NCBI RefSeq assembly: GCF_900107685.1
Contig: NZ_FNRQ01000002.1
Span: forward strand, 186,001-250,000
Source: Paraburkholderia sartisoli
Lineage (GTDB): Bacteria > Pseudomonadota > Gammaproteobacteria > Burkholderiales > Burkholderiaceae
Reading direction: 5' to 3'
DNA length: 64,000 nucleotides
The first letter of the stretch is position 1. The number at the start of each line of letters is the position of its first letter. A program made the translations under genes and the position numbers. The notes beneath the pieces are model-generated. The model saw only the letters and a list, made by a program, of their open reading frames with translations. It made no database searches and was not told the DNA's origin. Positions 46,174 to 55,620 of this stretch are shown in pieces.

Positions 46174-46593
46174 TCAGTACAACACCATCTGCGTGCAGCG
46201 GAACAGCGCCATCACCTTTCCACTGGGCGCGAAGACCTTCGCGTCCCAGATCTGCGTGCTGCGGCCCAGATGCACGCCGGTTGCCTCGGCTCTAACGACC
46301 CCTTCCACTGCGGTGCCCAGAAAGTTGCTCTTCAGCTCGATCGTCGTGAAATTCACCGCCGTGTCGGGCAGATGGGCGAGACACGCATAACCGCACGCCG
46401 TGTCGGCCAGCGCGATCACCGAAGCCGCGTGCAGGAAGCCGTTCGGCGCGAGCAGGTCGCTGCGCACCGGGAGTTCGGCCACGAGCGACCCCTGCTCGAA
46501 CGAGATGACGCGAAACCCGAGCAGGTCGGGCAGCGTCCCTTTCTGGCGTTCGCGCAGGCGTTCAATCGTGTATTCCGGGCGCAGTGTACTCAT
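46174..46593 (-). CDS. PaaI-type hotdog-fold thioesterase
   Basis: 139 residues, a single hotdog domain. LLAPNGFLHAASVIALADTACGYAC near residues 47-71 is the central helix with the family N-G-x-x-H-A and Asp positions. VNFTTIELKSNFLGTA near 80-95 and STQIWDAKVFAPSGKVMALFRCTQMV near 111-136 are the strands. Relatives hydrolyse aromatic or acyl CoA thioesters. The specific substrate is unknown. It is a lone gene diverging from the ParA-like gene. Confidence 0.88.
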   Translation of the reverse strand: MSTLRPEYTIERLRERQKGTLPDLLGFRVISFEQGSLVAELPVRSDLLAPNGFLHAASVIALADTACGYACLAHLPDTAVNFTTIELKSNFLGTAVEGVVRAEATGVHLGRSTQIWDAKVFAPSGKVMALFRCTQMVLY

Positions 46594-46768
46594 AAGGTTC
46601 GAACCTCAGCTGAAAAGACAAAAAGACGGAACGGCCGGTCAAAGACTTCGACGCGGCCGGATTTGCCGATATTATCAACGCCTGAATCCGATCGGCTGCA
46701 AAACGAAAGGCAGGCATTCAGGTACGGCAAACCGGCTGGCGCGCCCAGCCTTCTTCCCGGGAGCATTC

Positions 46769-47398
46769 ATGACGGTCATCGTAGTGGCGAACCCGAAGGG
46801 CGGCGTCGGCAAAAGCACGCTCTCGACCAATCTGGCAGGTTTTTTTGCGGCATCCGGCGAGTGGGTCGCGCTCGCGGACCTGGACAAACAGCATTCCTCG
46901 CACGCGTGGCTCGACTTGCGGCCCGGCACGCTGCCCGCCATCGAGCGGTGGGAAATCGATCACGACGCCCCGGTGAAACCGCCGAAAGGCCTCGAACACG
47001 CGATCATCGACACCCCGGCCGGCCTGCACGGCACTCGCATGACCGCCGCGCTGGAACTGGCGGACAAGATCATCGTGCCGCTCCAGCCGTCCATCTTCGA
47101 TATTCTCGCGACGCAGGAATTTCTGGAGCGGCTCGCCAAAGAGAAGGCCGTCCGCAAAGGCAGCGTCGAAGTGGGCGTCGTCGGCATGCGGGTCGACGCG
47201 CGCACGCGCTCGGCCGACCAGCTGCATCGCTTCGTCGAGGGCCTGAAGCTGCCGGTGCTGGGCTATCTGCGCGATACGCAGAACTACGTCCAGCTGGCCG
47301 CGCACGGGCTGACGCTGTGGGATGTCGCCAAAAGCCGCGTCGAGAAAGACCTCGAGCAGTGGCAACCCATCATCGAATGGACCAACGGCAAGGGTTGA
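46769..47398 (+). CDS. Orphan ParA/MinD-type ATPase
   Basis: 209 residues; the ATG follows GGGAG. The deviant Walker A is PKGGVGKST (residues 9-17), with signature Lys10. The Walker A' Asp is in ADLDKQHSS near residue 38, and Walker B is HAIIDTPAGLHG near 78-89. The protein is compact, lacking the N-terminal DNA-binding domain of plasmid ParA, and no parB or centromere-like repeat is adjacent. Relatives position chromosomes, chemosensory arrays or other cargo on the nucleoid. Its cargo here is unknown. Confidence 0.85.
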   Translation: MTVIVVANPKGGVGKSTLSTNLAGFFAASGEWVALADLDKQHSSHAWLDLRPGTLPAIERWEIDHDAPVKPPKGLEHAIIDTPAGLHGTRMTAALELADKIIVPLQPSIFDILATQEFLERLAKEKAVRKGSVEVGVVGMRVDARTRSADQLHRFVEGLKLPVLGYLRDTQNYVQLAAHGLTLWDVAKSRVEKDLEQWQPIIEWTNGKG

Positions 47399-47440
47399 AC
47401 ACCATGGGCCCGACGCGCAGCCGGCCCGTCGTCACGCCCG

Positions 47441-47471
47441 AAAAAACCGCCGCCCCGCGAGACGGGGCGGC
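47441..47471 (-). terminator. Terminator of the DoxX gene
   Basis: On the minus strand, gccgccccg-tctcg-cggggcggc is followed by a short gg and six T residues. Confidence 0.78.
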
Positions 47472-47540
47472 ACGACCGGGCCGATCATCCGGCGCAACAG
47501 CGGCAACGGCCTGTCGCACTGGACATCGCGGCCAGACACC

Positions 47541-47960
47541 TCACACGCTGGCAGCCCGCCGCTCCACACGCGCCGCGCCAACGGCGTAGAGCCCGCCGCC
47601 CAGCAAGCCCTGCACGACCAGCACGACCGCCCAGAACGCCGGATATTCCCAGCCGCCGTTCGGCGACGTAAAGCTCCATCCGTTGTGCAGATGAACTGAC
47701 ATCGCGCCCAGCATGAACGGCAGCAGCACGAGCGCGACCCAGCGGACCTGGAAGCCCAGCAACAGCGCGATGCCGCCGGCGAGTTCGACGAACGCCGTCA
47801 CGTACGCGAGCCATCCCGGCAGGCCGACGGACACGAAAAACCCGGCTGCGCCAGGCAACGTGAAGACGAAAATCTTTTGCAAACTATGGGCGAGATACAG
47901 CACGCCCAGGGCCAGCCGCAGGATCGTGGCGGCTGCATCGGCGTTACGGGTCGAATTCAT
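47541..47960 (-). CDS. DoxX family membrane protein
   Basis: 139 residues starting at an ATG preceded by GAGGAG. Four membrane helices are visible: ILRLALGVLYLAHSL (about 13-32), a segment starting at LAYVTAFVELAGGIALLLG (about 53-72), VALVLLPFMLGAMSV (about 77-95) and FWAVVLVVQGLLGGGLYA (about 112-130). The pattern R-x-x-x-G-x-x-x-x-A-H-x-x-x-K in helix 1 is typical of DoxX/DoxD. Members are linked to respiratory or thiol redox processes, but no function is assigned here. It is the last minus-strand gene after cobQ, with 130 nt between, so it is probably a separate unit. Confidence 0.87.
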   Translation of the reverse strand: MNSTRNADAAATILRLALGVLYLAHSLQKIFVFTLPGAAGFFVSVGLPGWLAYVTAFVELAGGIALLLGFQVRWVALVLLPFMLGAMSVHLHNGWSFTSPNGGWEYPAFWAVVLVVQGLLGGGLYAVGAARVERRAASV

Positions 47961-48092
47961 GTCCGGCTCCTCAAGGGTTGAACAGACGGCGCGAGGCGCG
48001 CCATCGATGGAGCAGACTGTATTCGAACCCATGAGGATGAAAAACCACCAGAAAGGCTTAGATTATTTCCTCTCAGGTGTTAATCCGTTTTT

Positions 48093-49676
48093 TCAGCGGA
48101 TCGCGCCGAACAGCTTCGGCAGATCGAGATGCGCCGCCAGGGTGTCGGCAAGGCGGTCGAGCGACGCCTCGCGCAGCGCGGGATAGGCCAGATGCCGCGC
48201 GTCGGCGAGACCGGCCCACGCGAGCATCGCGCTGCACGCCTCCGGCGTATCGAAGAGCCCGTGCAGGTAGGTGGCGAAAATCTGTCCATCGGCGGAAATC
48301 GCGCCGTCGGGGCGCGTCGCCGTCGTTTCAGTTCTATCGACGTTTAGCTGCAACGCCGGCCGCGCGAGCGCCGGTCCTTCCGTCTCGCCCATGTGGATCT
48401 CGTATCCCTTCACCGGAACCGGATCGCCCAGCGCGAGGCGGCCCGTCACGTTCTTCAGCGTCTTGGCCTGTGTGAGTGTCGTCGAATAATCGAGCCAGCC
48501 GAGGCCGGCGACGCTCCCCGGCGCGCCTTCGACGCCCTGCGGGTCCGCCACTTCGTGCCCGAGCATCTGCATGCCGCCGCAGATGCCAATCACGTGCCCC
48601 CCGTAACGCAGATGGCGACGCAACGCGTCCTCCCAGCCCTGGCTGCGCAGCCAGGCGAGATCGGCCTGCACGTTCTTCGAGCCAGGCAGAATCACGAGGT
48701 CCGCCGGTGGCGGCGCCGTGCCGGTGCGCACGTAGCTGAATTCCACTTGCGGATGGGCGCGCAGCGCGTCGAAATCGGTGTGGTTGCTGATATGCGGCAA
48801 CGCCGGCACGACCACCCGCAACACAGCCGCGCCATCGGCCGCATGGGCGGCGTGCGGGTCACGCGGCAGCATGTCCTCGGCGTCGAGCGTGAGGCCGTGC
48901 AGATACGGCACGACGCCGAGCACCGGCTTGCCAGTCCTGGCTTCGAGCCAGTCGAGCCCGGGCTTCAGCAGGCCGATGTCGCCGCGAAACCGGTTGATGA
49001 TGAAACCGCGCACCCGCGCCTGCTCGCCTGGCGAGAGGCAAGCGAGCGTGCCCGTCAGATGCGCGAACACGCCGCCGCGATCGATATCCGCGACCAGCAC
49101 GACCGGGCAGTCCACGGCCTCGGCGAAGCCCATGTTCGCGATGTCGCGATCGCGCAGGTTCACTTCGGCCGGACTGCCCGCGCCTTCGACGAAGATCGTG
49201 TCGTACGCCGCCTGCAGGCGCGCATACGATGCCAGCACGGCTTCGAACGCGACCGGCTTGTAGTCGTGATACGCTCGCGCGTCGAGATTCATGCGCGCCT
49301 TGCCGTGGATGATCACCTGCGCGCCGCGGTCGCTCGTCGGCTTGAGCAGCACGGGGTTCAGGTCGGTGTGCGCGTCGATGCCGGCGGCCACCGCCTGCAG
49401 CGCCTGCGCGCGTCCGATCTCGCCGCCATCGACCGTCACCGCGCTGTTGAGCGCCATGTTCTGCGGCTTGAACGGCGCGACCTTCACGCCCGCGCGACGC
49501 GCCAGCCGGCACAGCCCCGCGACGAGCGTACTCTTGCCCGCGTCGGATGTCGTGCCCTGGATCATCAGCGTGCCGCGCGGCACGCGGACGTTTTCATGCG
49601 CGTTTTCATGCGCGTGCCGATCGGGCAAAGATGCGGAAAGGTTCGAGGAAGACGGGGGCAATGAAGAAGTCGTCAC
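48093..49676 (-). CDS. cobQ: Cobyric acid synthase
   Basis: 527 residues from a GTG; the first 37 residues are variable (with a HAHENAHEN duplication) and the Met at 38 is a possible alternative start. The DTB-synthetase-like ATPase has [10 protein letters not shown] at 41-50 and [11 protein letters not shown] near 73. The C-terminal class I glutamine amidotransferase has its Cys in [10 protein letters not shown] near residue 370 and His in [10 protein letters not shown] near 480. It amidates the b, d, e and g carboxyls of adenosylcobyrinate diamide. It diverges from cobU with only 74 nt between, so the two promoters must overlap. Confidence 0.95.
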   Translation of the reverse strand: MTTSSLPPSSSNLSASLPDRHAHENAHENVRVPRGTLMIQGTTSDAGKSTLVAGLCRLARRAGVKVAPFKPQNMALNSAVTVDGGEIGRAQALQAVAAGIDAHTDLNPVLLKPTSDRGAQVIIHGKARMNLDARAYHDYKPVAFEAVLASYARLQAAYDTIFVEGAGSPAEVNLRDRDIANMGFAEAVDCPVVLVADIDRGGVFAHLTGTLACLSPGEQARVRGFIINRFRGDIGLLKPGLDWLEARTGKPVLGVVPYLHGLTLDAEDMLPRDPHAAHAADGAAVLRVVVPALPHISNHTDFDALRAHPQVEFSYVRTGTAPPPADLVILPGSKNVQADLAWLRSQGWEDALRRHLRYGGHVIGICGGMQMLGHEVADPQGVEGAPGSVAGLGWLDYSTTLTQAKTLKNVTGRLALGDPVPVKGYEIHMGETEGPALARPALQLNVDRTETTATRPDGAISADGQIFATYLHGLFDTPEACSAMLAWAGLADARHLAYPALREASLDRLADTLAAHLDLPKLFGAIR

Positions 49677-49750
49677 GAAAGAGTCGCAGGGCGGCGGCAG
49701 GAGGAACCCGCATTATCGCCCGCGAGGGAACACGCCGGTACAATCACGCG

Positions 49751-50299
49751 ATGATTCCACGCGACCTCACCTTCGTCCTCGGCGGCGCCCGTTCGGGCAA
49801 GAGCCTCCATGCCGAACGGCTCGCCAGCGAAAGCGGCTTTCCGGTCACCTATATCGCCACCGCGCGCATCGCGGACGACGAATTCGCTGAACGCGTCGCG
49901 CATCATCGCGAACAGCGTCCGTCGCACTGGAAGCTGCACGAGGCGCCGGTCGATCTCGCGGGCGCAGTCGCCGCAATCGATGCGCCCGGCCACTGCATCC
50001 TGATCGACTGCCTGACGCTGTGGCTCGCCAATCTCCTCTGCCCGCCCGACGACACACCGCCTGCCGGCGAACTGCACACGCTGCTGCCCGCGTTCGAGGC
50101 GGCGCTGGTTTCGGCGCGCGGCAAGATCATCGTCGTCAGCAATGAAATCGGGCTGGGCGTCGTGCCGCTGGGCGCGGCGACGCGCCTTTACGTCGACGAA
50201 CTCGGCCGCCTGAACCAGCGCGTCGCCGCGTTGTGTCCGCAGGTCACGATGATGGTCGCGGGCCTGCCGCTCGTGCTCAAGACACCGGCCACCGCATGA
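49751..50299 (+). CDS. cobU: Adenosylcobinamide kinase / guanylyltransferase
   Basis: 182 residues; the ATG at 49751 opens MIPRDLTFVLGGARSGKS with the P-loop GGARSGKS at 11-18. The active His lies in VAHHREQRPSHW near 48-58, and VSNEIGLGVVP near 128-138 is the second family signature. It phosphorylates adenosylcobinamide and then attaches GMP. The stop overlaps the cbiB start (ATGA). It is first in cobU-cbiB-cobD-btuF. Also known as cobP. Confidence 0.96.
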   Translation: MIPRDLTFVLGGARSGKSLHAERLASESGFPVTYIATARIADDEFAERVAHHREQRPSHWKLHEAPVDLAGAVAAIDAPGHCILIDCLTLWLANLLCPPDDTPPAGELHTLLPAFEAALVSARGKIIVVSNEIGLGVVPLGAATRLYVDELGRLNQRVAALCPQVTMMVAGLPLVLKTPATA

Positions 50300-51234
50300 C
50301 GCTCACGATGCCGCTCATCGCCACGCTCGCGACGGCCTCGGTGATCGTCGACCGCTGGATTGGCGAGCCGCGGACCGCGCATCCGCTCGTCGCGTTCGGC
50401 AAGCTCGCCGCCGCGATCGAAACGCGCCTGAACACGGGCGTGCGCGCGCGGCTGATGGGCATCGTCGCGTGGCTCCTCGTGGTGGCGCCGCCGGTTGTGA
50501 TTGCAGCGTGGCTCGTCGCCATACTGCCGTTCCTGTATGCGTGTGCGCTGCACGTCGCGCTGCTGTGGTTCGCGCTCGGCGCGCGCAGCCTGCACGATCA
50601 CATCGCACCGATCGCGCGCGCGCTCGTCAGGCGCGACCTGGCGCAGGCGCGCGTGCTGACCTCGCGCATCGTGTCGCGCGAAACTGCCCATGCCGACGAA
50701 GCCGCGCTCTCGCGGGCCGCCGTCGAATCGGCGCTCGAAAACGGCAACGATGCGATCTTCGGCGCGCTCTTCTGGTTCGCGCTATTGGGCGGCCCGGGCG
50801 CACTGACGTTTCGTCTTGCCAACACGCTCGATGCGATGTGGGGTTACCGCACGCCGCGCTATCTGCGTTTCGGCTGGGCCGCCGCCCGCTTCGACGACGT
50901 GCTCAACTGGATTCCCGCGCGTCTCACCGCCGCGAGTTATGCGCTGCTCGGCGATACGCGCAACGCGCTGCGCTGCTGGCGCGAACAGGCGCCGCGCTGG
51001 GACAGTCCGAACGCCGGGCCGGTCATGGCGTCGGGTGCGGGCAGCCTGAACGTGCAGCTTGGCGGACCAGCGGTGTATCACGGCGCGATCGAGCAACGTC
51101 CGACGCTCGGCATGGGCCACACCGCGACCGCGCAGCATGTGATGGCGGCGCTGACGCTCGTCGAGCGCAGCGTGTTCCTGTGGCTCGCCGTGCTGATCGT
51201 GCTGGCGCTTCTGGGTCTGCCGTTCGATGTCTGA
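50296..51234 (+). CDS. cbiB: Adenosylcobinamide-phosphate synthase
   Basis: 312 residues, an inner-membrane protein with about five hydrophobic segments. Family stretches are VDRWIGEPRTAHPLVAFGK near 16-34, VSRETAHADEAALSRAAVESALENGNDA in pieces near 128-155 (the conserved E-N-x-x-D site), NTLDAMWGYRTPRY near 176-189 and a C-terminal GPAVYHG. It joins aminopropanol phosphate to cobyric acid. It overlaps cobU by 4 nt and cobD by 8 nt, so translation is tightly coupled. It is cobD in the Pseudomonas denitrificans nomenclature. Confidence 0.95.
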   Translation: MTLTMPLIATLATASVIVDRWIGEPRTAHPLVAFGKLAAAIETRLNTGVRARLMGIVAWLLVVAPPVVIAAWLVAILPFLYACALHVALLWFALGARSLHDHIAPIARALVRRDLAQARVLTSRIVSRETAHADEAALSRAAVESALENGNDAIFGALFWFALLGGPGALTFRLANTLDAMWGYRTPRYLRFGWAAARFDDVLNWIPARLTAASYALLGDTRNALRCWREQAPRWDSPNAGPVMASGAGSLNVQLGGPAVYHGAIEQRPTLGMGHTATAQHVMAALTLVERSVFLWLAVLIVLALLGLPFDV

Positions 51235-52261
51235 CGCCATCGTTCACGGCGGCAACCTGCACGAAGCGGCGCGCCGCCACGGTATCCCGTACGAAGACTG
51301 GCTCGATCTGTCGACCGGCATCAATCCGCATGGTTATCCGGTGCCGCCGGTACCCGCCGATGCATGGCGACGTCTGCCCGACGAAGGCGACGGCTACGCC
51401 GCGTGCGCCGCGCGCTACTACGGCGCGCCGGATGCCGCGCACGTGCTGCCGGTCGCGGGCAGTCAGGCCGCGATCCGCGCGCTGCCGGCGCTGTTGCCGC
51501 AGGGCGCGGTCGGCATCGCGCCGCTGACGTATGGCGAATACGCGCCGGCGTTCGAACGCGCCGGCCATCGCGTGATGCCGCTCGACGTGGCCGCTGCCAC
51601 GCTGCCCGACGCAATGACGCATGCCGTGGTCGTCAATCCGAACAATCCGACTGCGCAACACGTGAGCGCCGCGACGCTGTATCGATGGCACGCGCAACTG
51701 TCGGCGCGCGGCGGCACGTTGATCGTCGACGAGGCGTTTGCCGACACGATGCCGTCCGGCTCGCTTGCCGGGGCGACGGATCGCGCGGGTCTTGTCGTGT
51801 TCCGTTCGCCCGGCAAGTTCTTTGGACTGGCCGGCGTGCGCGCGGGCTTCGTGCTGGCCGTGCCCGCAGTGCTCGCGCCACTGCGCGAAGTGCTTGGCGC
51901 GTGGACCGTGAGCGGCCCCGCGCGCCACGCCGTCACGGCGGCATTCAACGACACCGGATGGCAACACGCGATGCGCGCGCGACTCGATGAGGATAGCGCG
52001 CGCCTCGCCGCGCTCCTCGACGCGTACCAGCTGCCGCTTAGCCGCACGCCGCTCTTCGCGTGGACACCGGACGCGCGCGCCGCGGCGCTGCATCGCGCGC
52101 TCGCGCAGCGCGGAATCTGGACGCGCTTTTTTCCCGCACCGGCGAGCGTGCGCTTCGGTCTGCCCGCAACGGATGCGCAATGGTCGCGTCTCGAACAGGG
52201 CTTGAAGGACAGCATGCACGCGATCGATACCACGCCCCTCTCCACCTCCCACGATCGATGA
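51227..52261 (+). CDS. cobD: L-threonine-O-3-phosphate decarboxylase
   Basis: 344 residues, a PLP aminotransferase-fold enzyme. HGGNLHEAARRHG at 7-19 and LDLSTGINPHGYP at 27-39 are the family N-terminus. VVVNPNNPTAQ near 134-144 binds the substrate, LIVDEAFADTMP near 165-176 holds the PLP Asp, and the Schiff-base Lys is in FRSPGKFFGLAGVRAG near 192-207. It makes (R)-1-amino-2-propanol phosphate, the substrate of CbiB. Named cobC in the P. denitrificans system. The stop overlaps btuF. Confidence 0.94.
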   Translation: MSDAIVHGGNLHEAARRHGIPYEDWLDLSTGINPHGYPVPPVPADAWRRLPDEGDGYAACAARYYGAPDAAHVLPVAGSQAAIRALPALLPQGAVGIAPLTYGEYAPAFERAGHRVMPLDVAAATLPDAMTHAVVVNPNNPTAQHVSAATLYRWHAQLSARGGTLIVDEAFADTMPSGSLAGATDRAGLVVFRSPGKFFGLAGVRAGFVLAVPAVLAPLREVLGAWTVSGPARHAVTAAFNDTGWQHAMRARLDEDSARLAALLDAYQLPLSRTPLFAWTPDARAAALHRALAQRGIWTRFFPAPASVRFGLPATDAQWSRLEQGLKDSMHAIDTTPLSTSHDR

Positions 52262-53172
52262 AGCAGCGCCTCGTTCTGGTTATCCTTGCCGCCCTGGCGG
52301 CCTGCGCGTTTTCAGCAAGCGCGTTCGCGATCACCGTCACCGACGATTCCGGCGCCCCCGTCACGCTCGCCGCGCCCGCGCAACGCGTGATCAGCCTCGC
52401 GCCTCACGTCACCGAGTTGCTGTATGCGGCGGGTGGCGGCGCGAAAGTCGTCGGCGCGGTGACGTACAGCGACTATCCGCCCGAGGCGAAACTGCTGCCG
52501 CGCGTCGGCGACAACAAGGCGCTCGATCTCGAACGTATCGTCGCGCTGAAGCCGGATCTGATCGTCGTGTGGCGCCATGGCAATGCGCAGCGTCAGCTGG
52601 ACCGTCTGCGCGACCTGCACATTCCGCTCTACTTCAGCGAGCCGCATCATCTCGACGACATCGCCGTCACGCTGACGAAGCTCGGCGCGCTGCTCGGCAC
52701 GTCGCCGGTCGCGGATGCCGCCGCGAGCGCGTATCGCGACAGCATCGCGCGACTGCGCGCGCGTTACGCGGCGAGGCCGCCCGTGAGCGTGTTCTATCAG
52801 GTCTGGGATCAGCCGTTGATGACGCTCAACGGCACGCATCTGATCAGCGAAATGATCGCGCTATGCGGCGGGCGCAATGTGTTCGCGAAACTCGAACCGC
52901 TCGTGCCGACCGTGTCGACCGAAGCCGTGCTCGCCGCCAATCCGGAAGCGATCGTGACCGCATCGCCCGGCGCGACGGCGCCCGACCGGCCGTTGCCCCA
53001 GCTCGACACATGGCGCGCGTGGCCGGCGCTCGATGCCGTCGCGCACGACAACCTCTTTGCCATCGATGGCGACCTGATCAACCGTCCCGCGCCGCGCATC
53101 GCGCAAGGCGCGGCGCTGCTCTGCCAGGATCTGGAGACGGCGCGTTTGCATCGGGCGGGAAAGGGGCGTTAA
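52258..53172 (+). CDS. btuF: Cobalamin periplasmic binding protein
   Basis: 304 residues. A signal peptide covers about 1-24 (SAFA-ITVTDDSG). The mature part has PAQRVISLAPHVTELLYAAG near 40-59 and GDNKALDLERIVALKPDLIVVW near 84-105, typical of class III binding proteins for B12 and siderophores. It delivers cobalamin from BtuB to the BtuCD importer. It overlaps the cobD stop by 4 nt. The partners btuC and btuD are encoded on the opposite strand 2-3 kb away, not in this operon. Confidence 0.92.
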   Translation: MKQRLVLVILAALAACAFSASAFAITVTDDSGAPVTLAAPAQRVISLAPHVTELLYAAGGGAKVVGAVTYSDYPPEAKLLPRVGDNKALDLERIVALKPDLIVVWRHGNAQRQLDRLRDLHIPLYFSEPHHLDDIAVTLTKLGALLGTSPVADAAASAYRDSIARLRARYAARPPVSVFYQVWDQPLMTLNGTHLISEMIALCGGRNVFAKLEPLVPTVSTEAVLAANPEAIVTASPGATAPDRPLPQLDTWRAWPALDAVAHDNLFAIDGDLINRPAPRIAQGAALLCQDLETARLHRAGKGR

Positions 53173-53214
53173 TGCGCGCCTTCTGCCAGCTTTTTGCCAG
53201 CAGCGTGGATGCGC

Positions 53215-53796
53215 TCACGCGTTCCAGCGCACGAGCGTCCACGCGACACCTGGCTCGCGCCGCCGCAGCCACACCACGCCGGCAAAATCGATCGACCACA
53301 AGAGCGTCTGTTCAAGCGGCACGCGAAGTGCGAGCGAAGCCAGCACACGTATCACGCCCGCGTGCGTGACGACGTGCGCGCACCCATCGCCGGCTTCGGT
53401 CTGCCGCTCATCGAACCATGTCGCCACGCGCGCGCCGAACTGCGCGACGCTTTCGCCGCCGTGTGCGCGTGCGTGATGCAGATCGGCGGCCCAGTCGTCG
53501 AGTAACGCGCGATCGATGTCGTCCCACCGCTGCTGCTCCCAGGCGCCGAAGTCCATCTCCTGCAAGCGGGGATCGACGGAAACCTGGCGGGCCCATTGCG
53601 CGGCCCACGGTTCTGCAATCGAGCGACATCGCGTCAGCGGGCTCGACCACACGACATCCGGCGCGGGTAGTTTCAGCTTCCCTTCAAGCGCGGCCACGCT
53701 TGCGAGGGGCGCGTCGGCAAGCGCCACATCGCTGCGCCCATAACAGACGCCCGCATCGATCGCGACCGCCGGATGACGGATCAGTACGAGATCCAC
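53215..53796 (-). CDS. cobC: Alpha-ribazole phosphatase-like histidine phosphatase
   Basis: 193 residues from a GTG at 53796 that overlaps the cobS stop by 16 nt. The phosphohistidine loop is LIRHPAV near residues 5-11. WSSPLTRCRSIAEPWA near 54-69 and MDFGAWE near 85-91 are standard histidine-phosphatase signatures, and VVTHAGVIRVL near 144-154 supplies the second His. It removes phosphate from alpha-ribazole-5'-phosphate or adenosylcobalamin-5'-phosphate at the end of B12 assembly. It is last in the btuB-to-cobC operon and converges on btuF. Confidence 0.9.
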   Translation of the reverse strand: MDLVLIRHPAVAIDAGVCYGRSDVALADAPLASVAALEGKLKLPAPDVVWSSPLTRCRSIAEPWAAQWARQVSVDPRLQEMDFGAWEQQRWDDIDRALLDDWAADLHHARAHGGESVAQFGARVATWFDERQTEAGDGCAHVVTHAGVIRVLASLALRVPLEQTLLWSIDFAGVVWLRRREPGVAWTLVRWNA

Positions 53797-54539
53797 GCAA
53801 GCCCCGTCAGATAGATCGCGATTTCGAAGACCTGCTGCGCGAACCCGAGACAATCGCCGGTATATCCGCCGATGCGTCGCACGAAGTAACGGCCGAGCGC
53901 GAAGCGCAGCACGAGCAGCACGACGACCGCGACACACCCGGCGCGCCAGTCCGGCCAGAAGAGCCAGGGCACGCCGAACACACCCGCCAGCATCAGCGCG
54001 AACGCGCCGATGCGCTGCGCGACCGGCTTCGCCTTGCCTTCGGCGCGCACGTAATCGAGCGTCGCGAGGTAGCTGATCGCGCACGCGCGGCTTGCCGCGT
54101 GCGCCGCGATCATCAGCCACGCGGCGCGCAGCGGCGGCAACGCGGCGAGCGTCTGCCATTTGAGCGCGAGCGCGACCACCAGCGCGATCGCGCCGAATGC
54201 ACCGATGCGCGAGTCGTGCATGATCCGCAGCACGTCGTCGCGCGTATAGCCGCCACCGAACGCGTCGATGCAATCCGCGAGACCGTCTTCATGGAACGCG
54301 CCGGTGACGAGGAGCGTCGCCGCCATCGAAAGCAGCACGGCCACGCCCACGGGAAACACGCGCAGCGCCGCCAGATACACCACCGCGCCGAGCGCGCCGA
54401 CGAGCGCGCCCACCAGCGGAAAATAGCGGGCCGCCGCGTTCAGATAGTGCGGCTCGTAGCCGACCCAGCGCGGCACCGGCACGCGCGTGAAATAGCCAAG
54501 CGCGGTGAAGAAGTAACGCAGTTCGGCAAGCGGATTCAT
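53781..54539 (-). CDS. cobS: Adenosylcobinamide-GDP ribazoletransferase (cobalamin synthase)
   Basis: 252 residues, very hydrophobic, with about six membrane helices. The ATG at 54539 gives MNPLAELRYFFTALGYFTRVPVPRW, the standard start. The Mg-binding signature FHEDGLADCIDAFGGG lies near residues 80-95, with RIMHDSRIGAFGA near 105-117. It joins adenosylcobinamide-GDP and alpha-ribazole in the inner membrane. It starts 25 nt after the cobT stop and overlaps cobC. Confidence 0.95.
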   Translation of the reverse strand: MNPLAELRYFFTALGYFTRVPVPRWVGYEPHYLNAAARYFPLVGALVGALGAVVYLAALRVFPVGVAVLLSMAATLLVTGAFHEDGLADCIDAFGGGYTRDDVLRIMHDSRIGAFGAIALVVALALKWQTLAALPPLRAAWLMIAAHAASRACAISYLATLDYVRAEGKAKPVAQRIGAFALMLAGVFGVPWLFWPDWRAGCVAVVVLLVLRFALGRYFVRRIGGYTGDCLGFAQQVFEIAIYLTGLAWISY

Positions 54540-54564
54540 GTTGGCGCGGTTCTGTGCGTCGGGT

Positions 54565-55620
54565 TCAGGCGTCGCGGTTCGCGACGCCTGCTGATTCGAA
54601 GCTCGCCATCTCGTTGACGAACGCGACCGCGGCGCGCAACAGCGGCAACGCGAGCGCGGCGCCCGTGCCTTCGCCGAGCCGCAGGTCGAGCGCGAGCAGT
54701 GGCTGCGCATCGAACAGATCGAGCATGCGCCGATGACCGATTTCGTTCGACGCATGCGCGAACACGCAGTAATCGACGACAGCCGGCGCCAGTGCCCGCG
54801 CCACCAGCAACGCCGACGTCGCGATGAAGCCGTCGACGAGGATCGTCATGCGCACCTGCGCCGCGGCCATGAACGCACCGGCCATCATCGCGATTTCGAA
54901 ACCGCCGAAGGTTGCAAGCACATCGATCGCGGTTTCGGTATCCGGATGCGCGGCGAGCGCGGCAGTCAGGATGTCGCGCTTTTTCGCGAGGCCGGCGTCG
55001 TCGAGTCCCGTGCCACGCCCGACGCAATCCGCGACCGGCACGCCGCCCAGACGGCTCATGATGCACGCCGCCGCGGAAGTATTCGCGATCCCCATCTCGC
55101 CAAAGCCGATCACGTTGGTGCCGAGCGCCGCATGCGCGTACACGCGTTCGGCGCCCGCGTGCAGCGCGGCGAACGCCTGGTCATGGGTCATCGCGGGTTC
55201 ATGCGCGAAGTTGCGTGTGCCACGCGCCACCGGAATATCGACGAGCAGGTCAGAGGACGGCAACGGCGTCGCCACCCCCGCGTTGACGATTTCGAGCGTG
55301 AGACCCGCGACGCGGCTCAGCGCATTGATCGCCGCGCCGCCCGCGAGGAAATTCGCCACCATCTGCGCCGTCACCGCCTGCGGGTACGGGCTCACGCCTT
55401 CGTGCGCGATACCGTGATCGCCCGCGAAGACAATCATCACGGGGCGCTCGATCACAGGACGCGTCGTGCGCTGGATCATGCCCATCTGACGCGCGAGGCT
55501 TTCGAGGCGACCGAGGCTGCCGGGCGGCTTCGTCTTCGTATCGATGATGCGCTGCAGTTCCGCGCGCAACGTCTGTTCGAGCGGTTCGACAACGGGAAGC
55601 GCGGGTGTGGATGAAATCAT
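54565..55620 (-). CDS. cobT: Nicotinate-nucleotide:dimethylbenzimidazole phosphoribosyltransferase
   Basis: 351 residues. It activates the lower ligand as alpha-ribazole phosphate. Family stretches: TKTKPPGSLGRLESLA near 29-44, VFAGDHGIAHEGVSPYPQAVTAQM near 64-87 in pieces, GEMGIANTSAAA near 174-185, and the catalytic Glu in LRLGEGTGAALALP near 317-330. Its start overlaps the btuD stop by 4 nt. Confidence 0.96.
   Translation of the reverse strand: MISSTPALPVVEPLEQTLRAELQRIIDTKTKPPGSLGRLESLARQMGMIQRTTRPVIERPVMIVFAGDHGIAHEGVSPYPQAVTAQMVANFLAGGAAINALSRVAGLTLEIVNAGVATPLPSSDLLVDIPVARGTRNFAHEPAMTHDQAFAALHAGAERVYAHAALGTNVIGFGEMGIANTSAAACIMSRLGGVPVADCVGRGTGLDDAGLAKKRDILTAALAAHPDTETAIDVLATFGGFEIAMMAGAFMAAAQVRMTILVDGFIATSALLVARALAPAVVDYCVFAHASNEIGHRRMLDLFDAQPLLALDLRLGEGTGAALALPLLRAAVAFVNEMASFESAGVANRDA

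Noticed and set aside
46600..46616. A tRNA T-loop-like ggttcgaacc
   Set aside because: No acceptor stem, D-arm or anticodon arm can be formed around it.
49677..49750. A second cobalamin riboswitch between cobQ and cobU
   Set aside because: The spacer is only 74 nt, far shorter than the element, and has no B12 box.
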